DNA of 64,000 nucleotides from VBDM01 sp963699535 (GTDB taxonomy: Bacteria; Pseudomonadota; Gammaproteobacteria; Burkholderiales; SG8-39). The stretch spans positions 116,164 to 180,163 of the forward strand of contig CAVOUJ010000037.1 of the NCBI GenBank assembly GCA_963699535.1, written 5' to 3'. Shown in pieces: positions 18,515 to 26,305 of this stretch (within the stretch, counting starts at the first letter, position 1; each line of letters opens with the position of its first letter). The notes below the pieces were generated by a model. The model was not told where the DNA came from and searched no databases. It saw nothing but the letters and a program-made list of their open reading frames with translations. Position numbers and translations under genes: made by a program.

Positions 18515-19117
18515 CTACGCTCCCTTCTTGTCCTCGCCGATCAGGATCCGCGTGTCGGAGAGATAGGTGTAAGGCGGCACCTTGAGGTTGTCCGGGGCGG
18601 GCTTGTTCTTGTATACGCGGCCGGCAAGGTCGAACAGCGACCCGTGGCAGGAGCAATAGAAGCCCCCGCTCCAGTCCTGCTCGAAAGCCTCGGCGCCGGC
18701 CTTGAACCGGTCCTGCGGAGAGCAGCCCAGGTGGGAGCAAATGCCGACCACGACCAGGTACTCGGGCTTGATCGAGCGGTACTCGTTCCGGGCATAGAGG
18801 GGTGTCAGCTCGCTCTTTTTGCGCTCGCTCTTCGGGTCGGCCACCTTGCCCTCTGCCTTCTTGATCCCTTCGAGCATTTCCTTGGTGCGCCTTACGATCC
18901 AGACAGGTTGCCCGCGCCACTCCACGGTCAACTTCTCTCCCGGCTCAAGCTGCCCGACATCGGCCTCGACAGGCGCACCCAGCGCCCGCGCGCGCTCCGA
19001 GGGCAACATCGAGGCGGCGAAAGGAAGGGCAGTTCCGATTGCGGCCGCGCCGCCCACGCCGGCGCTCGCGATGACCAGATTGCGCCGGCTGCGGTTGACC
19101 TTGGATTGATCGCTCAT
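18515..19117 (-). CDS. petA: ubiquinol-cytochrome c reductase, Rieske iron-sulfur subunit
   Basis: The Rieske protein carries the [2Fe-2S] cluster of the bc1 complex. Two cluster boxes are visible: C127-SH-LGC132 and C155-SC-HGS. A twin-arginine motif (SRRNLV) before a hydrophobic stretch points to Tat export, which is usual for Rieske proteins; the tatABC genes lie 2-3 kb away. The start ATG 19117 has no clear Shine-Dalgarno. A strong sigma70 promoter precedes it. Confidence 0.95.
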   Translation of the reverse strand: MSDQSKVNRSRRNLVIASAGVGGAAAIGTALPFAASMLPSERARALGAPVEADVGQLEPGEKLTVEWRGQPVWIVRRTKEMLEGIKKAEGKVADPKSERKKSELTPLYARNEYRSIKPEYLVVVGICSHLGCSPQDRFKAGAEAFEQDWSGGFYCSCHGSLFDLAGRVYKNKPAPDNLKVPPYTYLSDTRILIGEDKKGA

Positions 19118-19437
19118 GAAGGAAGGGTTTGTTTCAAAAAGGCAAAATTATACAGAAAGGCTTGCCGCAGACCAAATTTTTGCGACCAATTCATTGATTG
19201 AAATGATGAATTACGCTTGCCTCTGTTTCCGGCGCGAGCGCGTTTTTATCGCGCGCCGACGTTGCGGCCAAGGCTTGAGCACGGCACGAGCCCGGAAACG
19301 GGGCATGCAAACCCGTTTCGCGCAGTGCACGTTTGCGCAATAATCGCGGCAGAGAAATCGCGCCTCGCATGCTGCGACGGCAAGCAGCCGAAGAAACGGC
19401 TGAAAGCGTCTCCCCCGAACACCATTCATTCACTCCA
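19118..19437. other. intergenic control region between petA and the protease gene
   Basis: This 320-base gap separates two divergent genes. It holds the petA promoter (next entry), an AT-rich patch at about 19170-19215 with a half FNR-like TTGAT, and a GC-rich imperfect inverted repeat near 19230-19260. No convincing promoter for the protease and no further gene are seen. Confidence 0.5.
19147..19175 (-). promoter_or_regulatory. sigma70 promoter of petABC
   Basis: On the minus strand TTGGTC (19170-19175) and a perfect TATAAT (19147-19152) are separated by 17 bases. The expected start at about 19140 leaves a leader of some 23 bases before the petA ATG. Confidence 0.7.
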
Positions 19438-20595
19438 ATGCGCAAACTCTGGCTCATCTTCGCGCAGACCGCGACCGTTGCGGTCGGCGTACTCTTTGTC
19501 ATCACCGCGCTGAAGCCCGAGTGGCTGGGCCGCCCCGTTCTCGCGCCGCAGGTCGTTGAGTTGCGCCAGGCCACCGGCACCGGCGCTGCGCCGACGCGCG
19601 CGGCTTCGTACAACGAGGCGGTAAGGAAGGCGGTTCCGGCGGTCGTGAACATATTCACGAGCAAGGCGATCAAGACCCCGCGCCATCCCTTGCTCAACGA
19701 TCCGCTGTTCCGGCATTTTTTCGGAGACCGTCTCGAGGAGCAGCCGCAGCGCGCGACGAGCCTGGGTTCGGGCGTGATCGTGAGTTCCAAGGGATACATT
19801 CTCACGAACAATCACGTGGTCGAGGCAGCGGATGAAATCGAGGTCGCACTCGCCGACGGGAAGAAACTCAAGGCACGCGCGGTCGGCTCCGATCCCGAAA
19901 GCGATATCGCCGTCCTTCAGGTCGAGGGCGACTCGCTTCCGGCGATCACTTTCGGGGAAACCGACGCCCTGCGCGTGGGTGATGTCGTGCTCGCCATCGG
20001 CAATCCGTTCGGCGTCGGGCAGACCGTGACCATGGGCATCGTTTCGGCCCTCGGCCGCAGCCAGCTCGGCATCAACACCTTCGAGAATTTCATCCAGACC
20101 GATGCAGCGATCAATCCCGGCAATTCGGGCGGGGCGCTGGTCGACACGGCCGGGAACCTCGTCGGGATCAACACCGCGATCTATTCGCGCTCGGGTGGCT
20201 CGCTCGGCATTGGCTTCGCGATCCCCGCTTCCAGCGCCAAGAACATCATGGAGCAGATCATCCGGACGGGAAGCGTCGTGCGCGGCTGGATCGGAGTGGA
20301 GGCGCAGGAGATCACCGCGGAGATCGCCGAGTCGTTCCGGCTCTCGTCCACCAACGGCGCGCTCATCAGGTCGGTGCTGCCCGGCGGGCCGGCCGAACGG
20401 GCGGGACTCAGGCCCGGGGACATCCTCCTCGCGATCGAAGGCAGCCCGGTCAAGGACCCGAACTCGATGCTGAACCTCGTGGCGGCGCTGGTGCCGGGGA
20501 AGCCCGCCGCGATACAGCTACAGCGCGAGAACAAGACCCTGGAAGTCAAGGTCACCGTCGGGACGCGCCCCACACAGCAAAGCCGGCGGCGCTGA
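19438..20595 (+). CDS. DegS/DegQ-type periplasmic serine protease with one PDZ domain
   Basis: This HtrA-family protease degrades or senses misfolded envelope proteins. From ATG 19438 it has 385 residues: an N-terminal signal-anchor helix (about 5-25), a trypsin-like domain with His126 (TNNHVV), Asp156 (SDIAVL) and Ser230 (GNSGGAL), and a single PDZ domain from about residue 275 (GGPAERAGLRPGDI). The single PDZ and the uncleaved anchor resemble DegS/AlgW more than two-PDZ DegP. An upstream in-frame start (19333) would add a non-homologous tail and is not used. The gene converges with tatC, 21 bases apart. Confidence 0.88.
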   Translation: MRKLWLIFAQTATVAVGVLFVITALKPEWLGRPVLAPQVVELRQATGTGAAPTRAASYNEAVRKAVPAVVNIFTSKAIKTPRHPLLNDPLFRHFFGDRLEEQPQRATSLGSGVIVSSKGYILTNNHVVEAADEIEVALADGKKLKARAVGSDPESDIAVLQVEGDSLPAITFGETDALRVGDVVLAIGNPFGVGQTVTMGIVSALGRSQLGINTFENFIQTDAAINPGNSGGALVDTAGNLVGINTAIYSRSGGSLGIGFAIPASSAKNIMEQIIRTGSVVRGWIGVEAQEITAEIAESFRLSSTNGALIRSVLPGGPAERAGLRPGDILLAIEGSPVKDPNSMLNLVAALVPGKPAAIQLQRENKTLEVKVTVGTRPTQQSRRR

Positions 20596-20616
20596 AGGCA
20601 AACAGCCTGCGAGATC

Positions 20617-21393
20617 CTATTTCTGCCCGGCTTCCGAGCCGTCGAGCCGGGCTCCGCCTTGCCCCTCTTCGACCGCTTCGGAGGGTTTCCCCACGAAGCG
20701 CGCGAGCACGATGCCGAGCTCGTAGAGCAGCCAGAGCGGCACCGCGAGCATGAACTGCGACACCACGTCCGGAGGCGTGATGACCGCCCCGACCACGAAC
20801 GCGCCGACGATAACGTAGGGACGAATCTCCTTGAGTTTCTCTATGGAAATGACCCCCACGCGCACCAGCACGATCACGACCACCGGAACCTCGAAGGTCA
20901 CGCCGAAAGCGATGAAGGTCGTCAGCACGAAGGAAAGATACTTGTCGATGTCGGTCATCCACGCCACGCCTTCGGGCGCGATCGATGCCATGAACTGGAA
21001 GATCATGGGAAAGACGAGGAAGTACGCAAACGCCATTCCCACGATGAAGAGCACCGAGCTCGCGATCACCAGCGGTAGCACCAGGCGCCTTTCGTTCGCA
21101 TACAGGCCGGGCGCGACGAACGCCCACATCTGATAGAGGACGTAGGGCAGCGCGATCACGAAAGCGACCAAAAGCGCCACCTTGACCGGCACGAGGAATA
21201 CGCCCACGACGTCGGTGGCAATCATCTGGCCCCCCGCCGGCAGCGCCGCGAGCAGCGGCTTGGCGAGCAGCGCATAGAGATCCTTGGCCCAGTAGAAGAG
21301 GCAAAGAAATACGAGAAGAACGGCGAGGATCGCCCGCAGGAGCCGGTCGCGCAGCTCGACAAGGTGGGAGATGAAGGTGTCCTGCGTGCTCAT
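20617..21393 (-). CDS. tatC: twin-arginine translocase subunit TatC
   Basis: TatC is the six-helix core receptor for twin-arginine signal peptides. The 258-residue protein begins with the typical cytosolic HLVELRDRL motif, includes PYVLYQMWAFVAPGLY in the first periplasmic-helical part and the conserved FGVTFEVPVVVIVL segment. It ends with a polar tail. It is the last gene of the long minus-strand run and lies 19 bases after tatB. Confidence 0.95.
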   Translation of the reverse strand: MSTQDTFISHLVELRDRLLRAILAVLLVFLCLFYWAKDLYALLAKPLLAALPAGGQMIATDVVGVFLVPVKVALLVAFVIALPYVLYQMWAFVAPGLYANERRLVLPLVIASSVLFIVGMAFAYFLVFPMIFQFMASIAPEGVAWMTDIDKYLSFVLTTFIAFGVTFEVPVVVIVLVRVGVISIEKLKEIRPYVIVGAFVVGAVITPPDVVSQFMLAVPLWLLYELGIVLARFVGKPSEAVEEGQGGARLDGSEAGQK

Positions 21394-21412
21394 TCGCAGC
21401 TGGGCACGGTGA

Positions 21413-21844
21413 TCACGCAGTGGTTTTCTCTGGCTTCGCGGGCGCTCCGCCCCGCGGCTCCGGGCCGATCTCGCTGGGCGTCAGGGGCGTTTCCGCGGAA
21501 GGAGGACCTGGAGGGGTTGGCTGCGAAGCGGCCGGGTCTTCGATCTTCGCCAGGGATTCGAGCTCGCTCTGGGCCTTGGTCGCCTCGCTTTGCGCGGCGT
21601 TGATTTCCGCATTGACCGTGCTCTCGAACCCGCGCGCGGTGTCTTCGATGGAACTCTTGAATTTTTTCAGCTCCTCCAGCTCGATCTCCCGGTTGATGTC
21701 GGCCTTGACGTCGTTGACGTAGCGCTGCAGCCGCCCGAACAGGTGGCCGAGCGTGCGCGCCACGCGAGGCAGGCGCTCAGGACCGATGACGATCAGCGCC
21801 ACGACCGCGATCACCATGAGCTCGGTAAACCCGACGTCAAACAC
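21413..21844 (-). CDS. tatB: twin-arginine translocase subunit TatB
   Basis: TatB couples TatC to TatA. The 143-residue product opens with the family pattern MFDVGFTELMVIAVVALIV and GPERLPRVAR, then an amphipathic helix and a long charged, Pro/Ala-rich tail (residues about 95-143). It is separated from tatA by 73 bases that contain an intrinsic terminator-like hairpin. Confidence 0.93.
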   Translation of the reverse strand: MFDVGFTELMVIAVVALIVIGPERLPRVARTLGHLFGRLQRYVNDVKADINREIELEELKKFKSSIEDTARGFESTVNAEINAAQSEATKAQSELESLAKIEDPAASQPTPPGPPSAETPLTPSEIGPEPRGGAPAKPEKTTA

Positions 21845-21867
21845 GGGATAAGAGGAGATCGTCGTTC

Positions 21868-21895
21868 AAAAAAAGAAGCCGGGACCGCGCCCGGC
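21868..21895 (-). terminator. intrinsic terminator-like hairpin between tatA and tatB
   Basis: On the minus strand GCCGGG and CCCGGC form a 6-bp GC stem around a 6-base loop, followed by TTC and seven T residues. It lies about 22 bases after the tatA stop and before tatB, within the otherwise co-directional tat genes, so it may cause partial termination. Confidence 0.75.
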
Positions 21896-21917
21896 ATCCG
21901 GATGCGCGCGAAGACCT

Positions 21918-22142
21918 TCAGGTCTTCACTTTTTCCTTGATCTCGCCTTCGATGGTGTGGCCCGTCACCTGTCCCGCGGGCGCGCCGTCGGCCGGCTTGC
22001 CCTCCGAGGACTTCATGCCGTCCTTGAAGCCACGTACCGCCCCGCCCAGATCGGCGCCAATGTTACGCAACTTCTTGGTGCCAAAGACCAGCAAGACGAT
22101 CACCAGTACGACCAGCCAGTGCCAAATGCTCCAGGTACCCAT
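21918..22142 (-). CDS. tatA: twin-arginine translocase subunit TatA
   Basis: TatA forms the translocation channel or membrane-thinning patch. The 74-residue protein has one N-terminal helix (WHWLVVLVIVLLVFGTKKL), the FGTKKLRNIG hinge and an amphipathic helix with GGAVRGFKDG, then a short charged tail. It follows the HIT gene by about 50 bases. This places the tat genes at the end of the histidine operon, as in other betaproteobacteria. Confidence 0.95.
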   Translation of the reverse strand: MGTWSIWHWLVVLVIVLLVFGTKKLRNIGADLGGAVRGFKDGMKSSEGKPADGAPAGQVTGHTIEGEIKEKVKT

Positions 22143-22193
22143 AGCCTTGCTCCTTGAACTCGAGGGCGAACCCCTCTCCCCTGGGGCGTTCGC

Positions 22194-22550
22194 CTAACTT
22201 CGCCTCAGCATCGGTCCCAGCGGTTCCGGACCGCCGATGACGTGCACGTGCAAATGATACACCTCCTGCCGGCCGACCCGGCCGGTATTGATGATCGTGC
22301 GAAAGCCGTCGGTCGCGCCCTGCTCTCGCGCGAGAAGCGGCGCCATAGCCAGGATCTTGCCCAGCACCGGCTGGTGGCTCACATCGCAGTGCGCCAGCGA
22401 ATCGACGTGCGCCTTGGGAATGATCATGAAATGAACCGGGGCGAGCGGATGGATGTCGTGGAACGCGAAGATATCGGCGTCCTCGTACACCTTCCTGGCA
22501 GGTATCTCGCCGCGGATGATCTTGCAGAAAACGCAAGCCTCGGCAGCCAT
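22194..22550 (-). CDS. HIT-family (HinT-like) nucleotide phosphoramidase
   Basis: HIT proteins hydrolyse nucleoside phosphoramidates such as AMP-lysine. The 118-residue product has the CVFCKIIRGEIPA start with a zinc-type CxxC, a mid-region HPLAPVHFMIIPK and the catalytic histidine triad HLHVHVIGG. The ATG at 22550 is chosen to begin with MAAEACVFC; it lies 2 bases after the hisE stop. It is a regular member of betaproteobacterial his operons. Confidence 0.92.
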   Translation of the reverse strand: MAAEACVFCKIIRGEIPARKVYEDADIFAFHDIHPLAPVHFMIIPKAHVDSLAHCDVSHQPVLGKILAMAPLLAREQGATDGFRTIINTGRVGRQEVYHLHVHVIGGPEPLGPMLRRS

Positions 22551-22552
22551 CG

Positions 22553-22897
22553 CTATTTCCGCTCCGCCTTGGCCCGCAGGGTGTCCGCGCGCGCGGCTTT
22601 TTCGTCGACCCCGGAGATGCCCTCGCGGCGGGCTAACTCCGCAAGCACATCGGAGGGCCGCAAGCCGTATTGGGCGAGCATGATCATGCAATGAAACCAC
22701 AGGTCGGCCGTTTCGCCCACGATGCGCAACCTGTCTCCGTCCTTGCCCGCCATGACGGTTTCGGTGGCTTCTTCCCCAACCTTCTTGAGGATCGCGTCGG
22801 GTCCGCGGGCGAAGAGCCGCGATACATAGGACGTGTCCGGGTCGCCCGTCTTGCGGCCCTCGATAACCTCAGCCAGACGCTCGAGTATGTCGCTCAT
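22553..22897 (-). CDS. hisE: phosphoribosyl-ATP pyrophosphatase
   Basis: HisE performs the second step of histidine synthesis, converting phosphoribosyl-ATP to phosphoribosyl-AMP. The 114-residue all-helical protein shows the MazG-like metal-binding pattern KKVGEEATETVMA and ETADLWFHCMIML. Its start overlaps the hisI stop (ATGA). HisE and HisI are separate proteins here rather than fused. Confidence 0.93.
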   Translation of the reverse strand: MSDILERLAEVIEGRKTGDPDTSYVSRLFARGPDAILKKVGEEATETVMAGKDGDRLRIVGETADLWFHCMIMLAQYGLRPSDVLAELARREGISGVDEKAARADTLRAKAERK

Positions 22898-23283
22898 CGC
22901 CCGTAGATTTCCCTGGGGTCCTTGATCACCGGGTCGACCGTCACCCAGCGTCCATTGTCCAGTTTCTGGAAGAAACAATTGTGACGCCCCGTGTGGCAGG
23001 CGATTCCGCCGCCCTGCTCGACTCTGATCAGCACGGCATCCTCGTCGCAATCGAGCCGTATCTCGAGCACCTTCTGCACGTTGCCGGACTGTTCGCCCTT
23101 CTTCCACAGGCGCTTTCGCGAGCGCGACCAGTAATGCGCCTCGCCCGTTTCAGCCGTTTTCGCGAGTGACTCCCGGTTCATCCAGGCGAGCGTCAACACC
23201 TTGTCCGTGGATTTCTCCTGGGCGATCGCCGGCACAAGGCCGTTCTCGTCCCACTTCACCTTGTCGAGCCAGTTCTCTGCCAT
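22894..23283 (-). CDS. hisI: phosphoribosyl-AMP cyclohydrolase
   Basis: HisI opens the adenine ring of phosphoribosyl-AMP in the third step of histidine synthesis. The 129-residue protein has the conserved LAWMNRESL, YWSRSRKRLW and the metal-binding LDCDEDAVLIRV and CHTGRHNCFF motifs. The ATG at 23283 is 13 bases after the hisF stop. Confidence 0.94.
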   Translation of the reverse strand: MAENWLDKVKWDENGLVPAIAQEKSTDKVLTLAWMNRESLAKTAETGEAHYWSRSRKRLWKKGEQSGNVQKVLEIRLDCDEDAVLIRVEQGGGIACHTGRHNCFFQKLDNGRWVTVDPVIKDPREIYGR

Positions 23284-23296
23284 CGCGCCCGCCGGT

Positions 23297-24079
23297 TCAA
23301 AGCCGGACTTCGATTCCCCGTTTTGCCATGTGTAGCTTCGCTTCGCGCACGGTGAACTCGCCAAAGTGGAAAATGGTCGCTGCGAGCACGGCATCCGCGC
23401 GACCTTCCAGCACCCCCGCTGCAAGGTGATCGAGCTTGCCGACGCCGCCACTGGCAATCACCGGCACATCGACCGCCTCCGCGACGGCGCGCGTGAGCGC
23501 GAGATCGAAGCCTTCGCGCGTGCCGTCGCGGTCCATGCTCGTCAGCAGGATTTCCCCCGCGCCCAGCTTCTGCATTGTACGCGCCCACTCGATCGCGTCC
23601 AAACCGGTTGGCCGGCGCCCACCATGGGTGAAAACCTCCCACCGGCCCGCGGGGAGGCCGGCGCCTCCCGCGCCATCGACTTGCTTCGCATCGATGGCGA
23701 CAACGATGCACTGCGAACCGTAGCGGCCGGAGGCATCGGCCACGAGCCGGGGATCTTGCACGGCGGCGGTGTTGATCGAGACCTTGTCGGCTCCCGCGTT
23801 GAGCAGGCGGCGCACGTCCTCGACTTTGCGCACGCCGCCGCCCACCGTAAGCGGGATGAATACCTGCGCCGCCACGGCTTCCACGACGTGCACGATGAGA
23901 TCGCGTTCCTCCGAGCTCGCAGTGATATCGAGAAACGCGAGCTCGTCGGCGCCCTGTTCGTCATAACGCCGCGCGATTTCGACCGGATCTCCTGCGTCGC
24001 GCAGGCCGACGAAGTTGACGCCCTTTACGACCCGGCCGCGGTCCACATCGAGGCAGGGAATGATGCGCGTGGCGAGCAT
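23297..24079 (-). CDS. hisF: imidazole glycerol phosphate synthase cyclase subunit
   Basis: HisF, with HisH, makes imidazole glycerol phosphate and AICAR. The 260-residue (beta-alpha)8 barrel begins with IIPCLDVDRGRVVKG, carrying the catalytic Asp near the N-terminus, and has the second catalytic Asp in LLTSMDRDGT. The phosphate-binding GGGVRKVEDV and ASGGVGKLDH loops are present. Confidence 0.95.
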   Translation of the reverse strand: MLATRIIPCLDVDRGRVVKGVNFVGLRDAGDPVEIARRYDEQGADELAFLDITASSEERDLIVHVVEAVAAQVFIPLTVGGGVRKVEDVRRLLNAGADKVSINTAAVQDPRLVADASGRYGSQCIVVAIDAKQVDGAGGAGLPAGRWEVFTHGGRRPTGLDAIEWARTMQKLGAGEILLTSMDRDGTREGFDLALTRAVAEAVDVPVIASGGVGKLDHLAAGVLEGRADAVLAATIFHFGEFTVREAKLHMAKRGIEVRL

Positions 24080-24132
24080 TCTACGAGGAGCGTTCTGGGG
24101 ATCGAGTGCCGGCGTAACCGTCACCCGCCGAT

Positions 24133-24894
24133 TCAATCCCCGCTCTTCCCCTGCTTTTCCCCGACCTTGTCCGCAGTCTCCTGGGCTTTCTTGAAATCGA
24201 GCGTGCCCTGATAGATGGCGCGGCCGGTCACGACTCCGGTGATGCCCTCCGACTCGATCCGGCACAGGGCCTCGACTTCCGCGAGGCTGGTGAGGCCGCC
24301 GCTCGCGAGCACCGGGACGTGCAGCTCGCGTGCGAGCCTCAACGTCGCCTCGACGTTTACGCCAGTCAGCATCCCGTCGCGACCGATATCCGTATAGATG
24401 ATCGCCTCGACCCCGTAGTCCTGGAATTTCTTCCCGAGATCCACCACGTCATGGCCAGTCATCTTCGACCAGCCTTCGACGGCCGCCTTGCCGTCCTTGG
24501 CGTCCAGCGAGACCATGATGTGTCCCGAAAAAGCGGTGCACGCGTCCTGCACGAAACCGGGATTCTTCACTGCGGCCGTTCCGATGATGATGTAGGCCAC
24601 CCCGAGGTCGAGATAACGCTCGATCGTATCCAGATCGCGAATGCCCCCGCCCAACTGCACCGGGAGCGAGTCACCCAGCGCCTGGAGGATGGACCGGATC
24701 ACGGACTCGTTCTTCGGCTTGCCCGCCGCCGCTCCGTTCAGATCGACGACGTGCAGGCGGCGCGCGCCCTCCGACTTCCAGTGCTTCGCCATGCCGACGG
24801 GGTCCTCCGAGAACACCGTCGCCTGGTCCATCTTTCCCTGCTTCAGGCGGACGCATTGCCCGTCCTTGATATCAAGCGCCGGAATGATCAGCAT
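24133..24894 (-). CDS. hisA: phosphoribosylformimino-5-aminoimidazole carboxamide ribotide isomerase
   Basis: HisA isomerises ProFAR to PRFAR in the fourth step of histidine synthesis. The 253-residue barrel starts LIIPALDIKDGQCVRL with the catalytic Asp, has the QLGGGIRDLD phosphate loop and the second Asp in IYTDIGRDG. A short Lys/Gly-rich C-terminal tail (about 10 residues) is extra. Intergenic distances to hisH and hisF are about 50 bases each. Confidence 0.94.
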   Translation of the reverse strand: MLIIPALDIKDGQCVRLKQGKMDQATVFSEDPVGMAKHWKSEGARRLHVVDLNGAAAGKPKNESVIRSILQALGDSLPVQLGGGIRDLDTIERYLDLGVAYIIIGTAAVKNPGFVQDACTAFSGHIMVSLDAKDGKAAVEGWSKMTGHDVVDLGKKFQDYGVEAIIYTDIGRDGMLTGVNVEATLRLARELHVPVLASGGLTSLAEVEALCRIESEGITGVVTGRAIYQGTLDFKKAQETADKVGEKQGKSGD

Positions 24895-24945
24895 CGAGTC
24901 GGTGAAACGAGCGGGGTTCCGGACATCCGGGACCTCGAGGACGAT

Positions 24946-25650
24946 TCAGGGATTCCAGTTGAGGAAATTGGAGAGGAGATGCAGGCCCGCAGTCTGGCTC
25001 TTTTCGGGATGGAACTGTACCGCAAAAATATTATCCCGCGCCACCGCGCAGGTAAAGGGGATGCCGTATTCGGTGGTGCCCTGCACCAGGTCGGCGTCCC
25101 CCGTTTCGGGGAAATAGCTGTGTACGAAGTAGAAACGACTTCCATCCGCGATCCCCGACCACAGCGGGTGCGCTTGCGCTTGTTTCACCCGGTTCCATCC
25201 CATGTGTGGAATCTTGAGCTTGCGTCCGTCCGGATGAAGCATAGCCGAGGAAGGGAAGCGGCGGACAGCCCCAGGGAATATGGCCAACCCGGACACACCT
25301 CCTTCTTCGCTGCGTTCGAACAGCATTTGCAGCCCGATGCAAATCCCGAGAAATGGCTTGGTTCGGGCCGCCTCCAGCACCGCAGGTCTTAGGCCGCGCG
25401 CGTCCATCTCGCGCATGCACTCGGGCATCGCGCCTTGGCCCGGAAAAATCACGCGGTCGGCGGTGGCCACGCGACCAGGGTCTGAAGTAATTTCAACGCT
25501 TGGTAGCCTAAGGAACCAACGGACCCAGCGGAGCCAACGGACCCAGTAGAGCCCACGGAGAAGGCGCGGCCAACTCGCACATTCGACGGCTTTGGACACC
25601 GAGTGCAGATTGCCCATCCCGTAGTCGATCACCACGATCCGGTCGGCCAT
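24946..25650 (-). CDS. hisH: imidazole glycerol phosphate synthase glutaminase subunit with Trp/Arg-rich repeat insertion
   Basis: HisH supplies ammonia from glutamine to HisF. The class I amidotransferase parts are all present: DYGMGNLHSV, FPGQGAMPECM, the nucleophile GICIGLQ, and the His-Glu pair in VQFHPEKS. Between KAVECA and VEITSDP there is an in-frame insertion of roughly 20 extra residues with a repeated W-x-R pattern (YWVRWLRWVRWFLR), encoded by a 9-base tandem repeat. The frame is kept, so the enzyme may still fold with a surface loop. The total length (234 residues) is correspondingly above the usual 200-215. Confidence 0.92.
   Translation of the reverse strand: MADRIVVIDYGMGNLHSVSKAVECASWPRLLRGLYWVRWLRWVRWFLRLPSVEITSDPGRVATADRVIFPGQGAMPECMREMDARGLRPAVLEAARTKPFLGICIGLQMLFERSEEGGVSGLAIFPGAVRRFPSSAMLHPDGRKLKIPHMGWNRVKQAQAHPLWSGIADGSRFYFVHSYFPETGDADLVQGTTEYGIPFTCAVARDNIFAVQFHPEKSQTAGLHLLSNFLNWNP
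25512..25556. repeat. 9-base tandem repeat inside hisH
   Basis: Five adjacent 9-base units follow the plus-strand pattern GGANCCANC: GGAACCAAC, GGACCCAGC, GGAGCCAAC, GGACCCAGT and AGAGCCCAC. Weaker copies flank it on both sides (25503-25511 and 25557-25565). The period is a multiple of three, so expansion leaves the hisH frame intact. Confidence 0.85.
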
Positions 25651-25668
25651 GAAGAAGCCCGGACGAGA

Positions 25669-26262
25669 CTAAAGCGTCCCCTTTGTGGACGGAATCGTCC
25701 CCGCCGCGCGCGGATCGGGCTCGAGCGCCATGCGCAGGGCTCGCGCGAAGGCCTTGAACATCGTCTCGCACTGGTGGTGCGCATTGTCGCCGCGCAGGTT
25801 GTCCACGTGCAGGGTGACCTGCGCATGGTTGGCAAAGCCCTGGAAGAACTCGTGCACGAGATCGACGTCGAAATCGCCGATCAGCGCGCGCGTGAACTTC
25901 ACGTTGTATTCGAGCCCGGGCCGCCCCGAGAAATCGATCACCACGCGCGACAGGGCTTCGTCGAGCGGGACATAGGCGTGACCGTAGCGCCGGATGCCCT
26001 TCTTGTCGCCGGCCGCTCGCGCCACTGCCTGACCCAGGGTGATGCCGATGTCCTCGACAGTGTGATGCGCATCGACGTGCAGGTCGCCCTTTGCGCGGAT
26101 CTCCAGATCGAGCATGCCGTGGCGTGCGACCTGATCGAGCATGTGATCCAGGAAGGGCACGCCGGTGGCGATGTCCGAGCGGCCGCTGCCGTCGATGTTC
26201 ACTGAAAGAGCGATCTGCGTTTCGGCGGTGTTGCGGTCTGCTTTTGCGGCGCGCGTCGACAT
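25669..26262 (-). CDS. hisB: imidazoleglycerol-phosphate dehydratase
   Basis: HisB removes water from imidazole glycerol phosphate. The 197-residue monofunctional protein contains the manganese-binding repeats FLDHMLDQVARHG and DAHHTVEDIGI, and the matching later HDHHQ-like segment DNAHHQCE. The phosphatase domain seen in enterobacterial HisB is absent, as expected outside that group. Confidence 0.95.
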   Translation of the reverse strand: MSTRAAKADRNTAETQIALSVNIDGSGRSDIATGVPFLDHMLDQVARHGMLDLEIRAKGDLHVDAHHTVEDIGITLGQAVARAAGDKKGIRRYGHAYVPLDEALSRVVIDFSGRPGLEYNVKFTRALIGDFDVDLVHEFFQGFANHAQVTLHVDNLRGDNAHHQCETMFKAFARALRMALEPDPRAAGTIPSTKGTL

Positions 26263-26305
26263 TGCCTTGAGCTTCGAAGCGATAGCCTACACTAAATCGC
26301 CGCCG

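Noticed and set aside
19185..19200. TTGAT followed by ATGAT near petA as an FNR box
   Set aside because: Only one half matches; the second half is ATGAT rather than ATCAA.
19225..19260. GC-rich inverted repeat upstream of the protease gene as a terminator
   Set aside because: Arms are imperfect and the T run lies in the loop rather than after the stem.
25500..25570. Short repeats in hisH considered as a CRISPR-like array
   Set aside because: The units are 9 bases, directly adjacent, without spacers, and lie inside a coding frame; this is a minisatellite.
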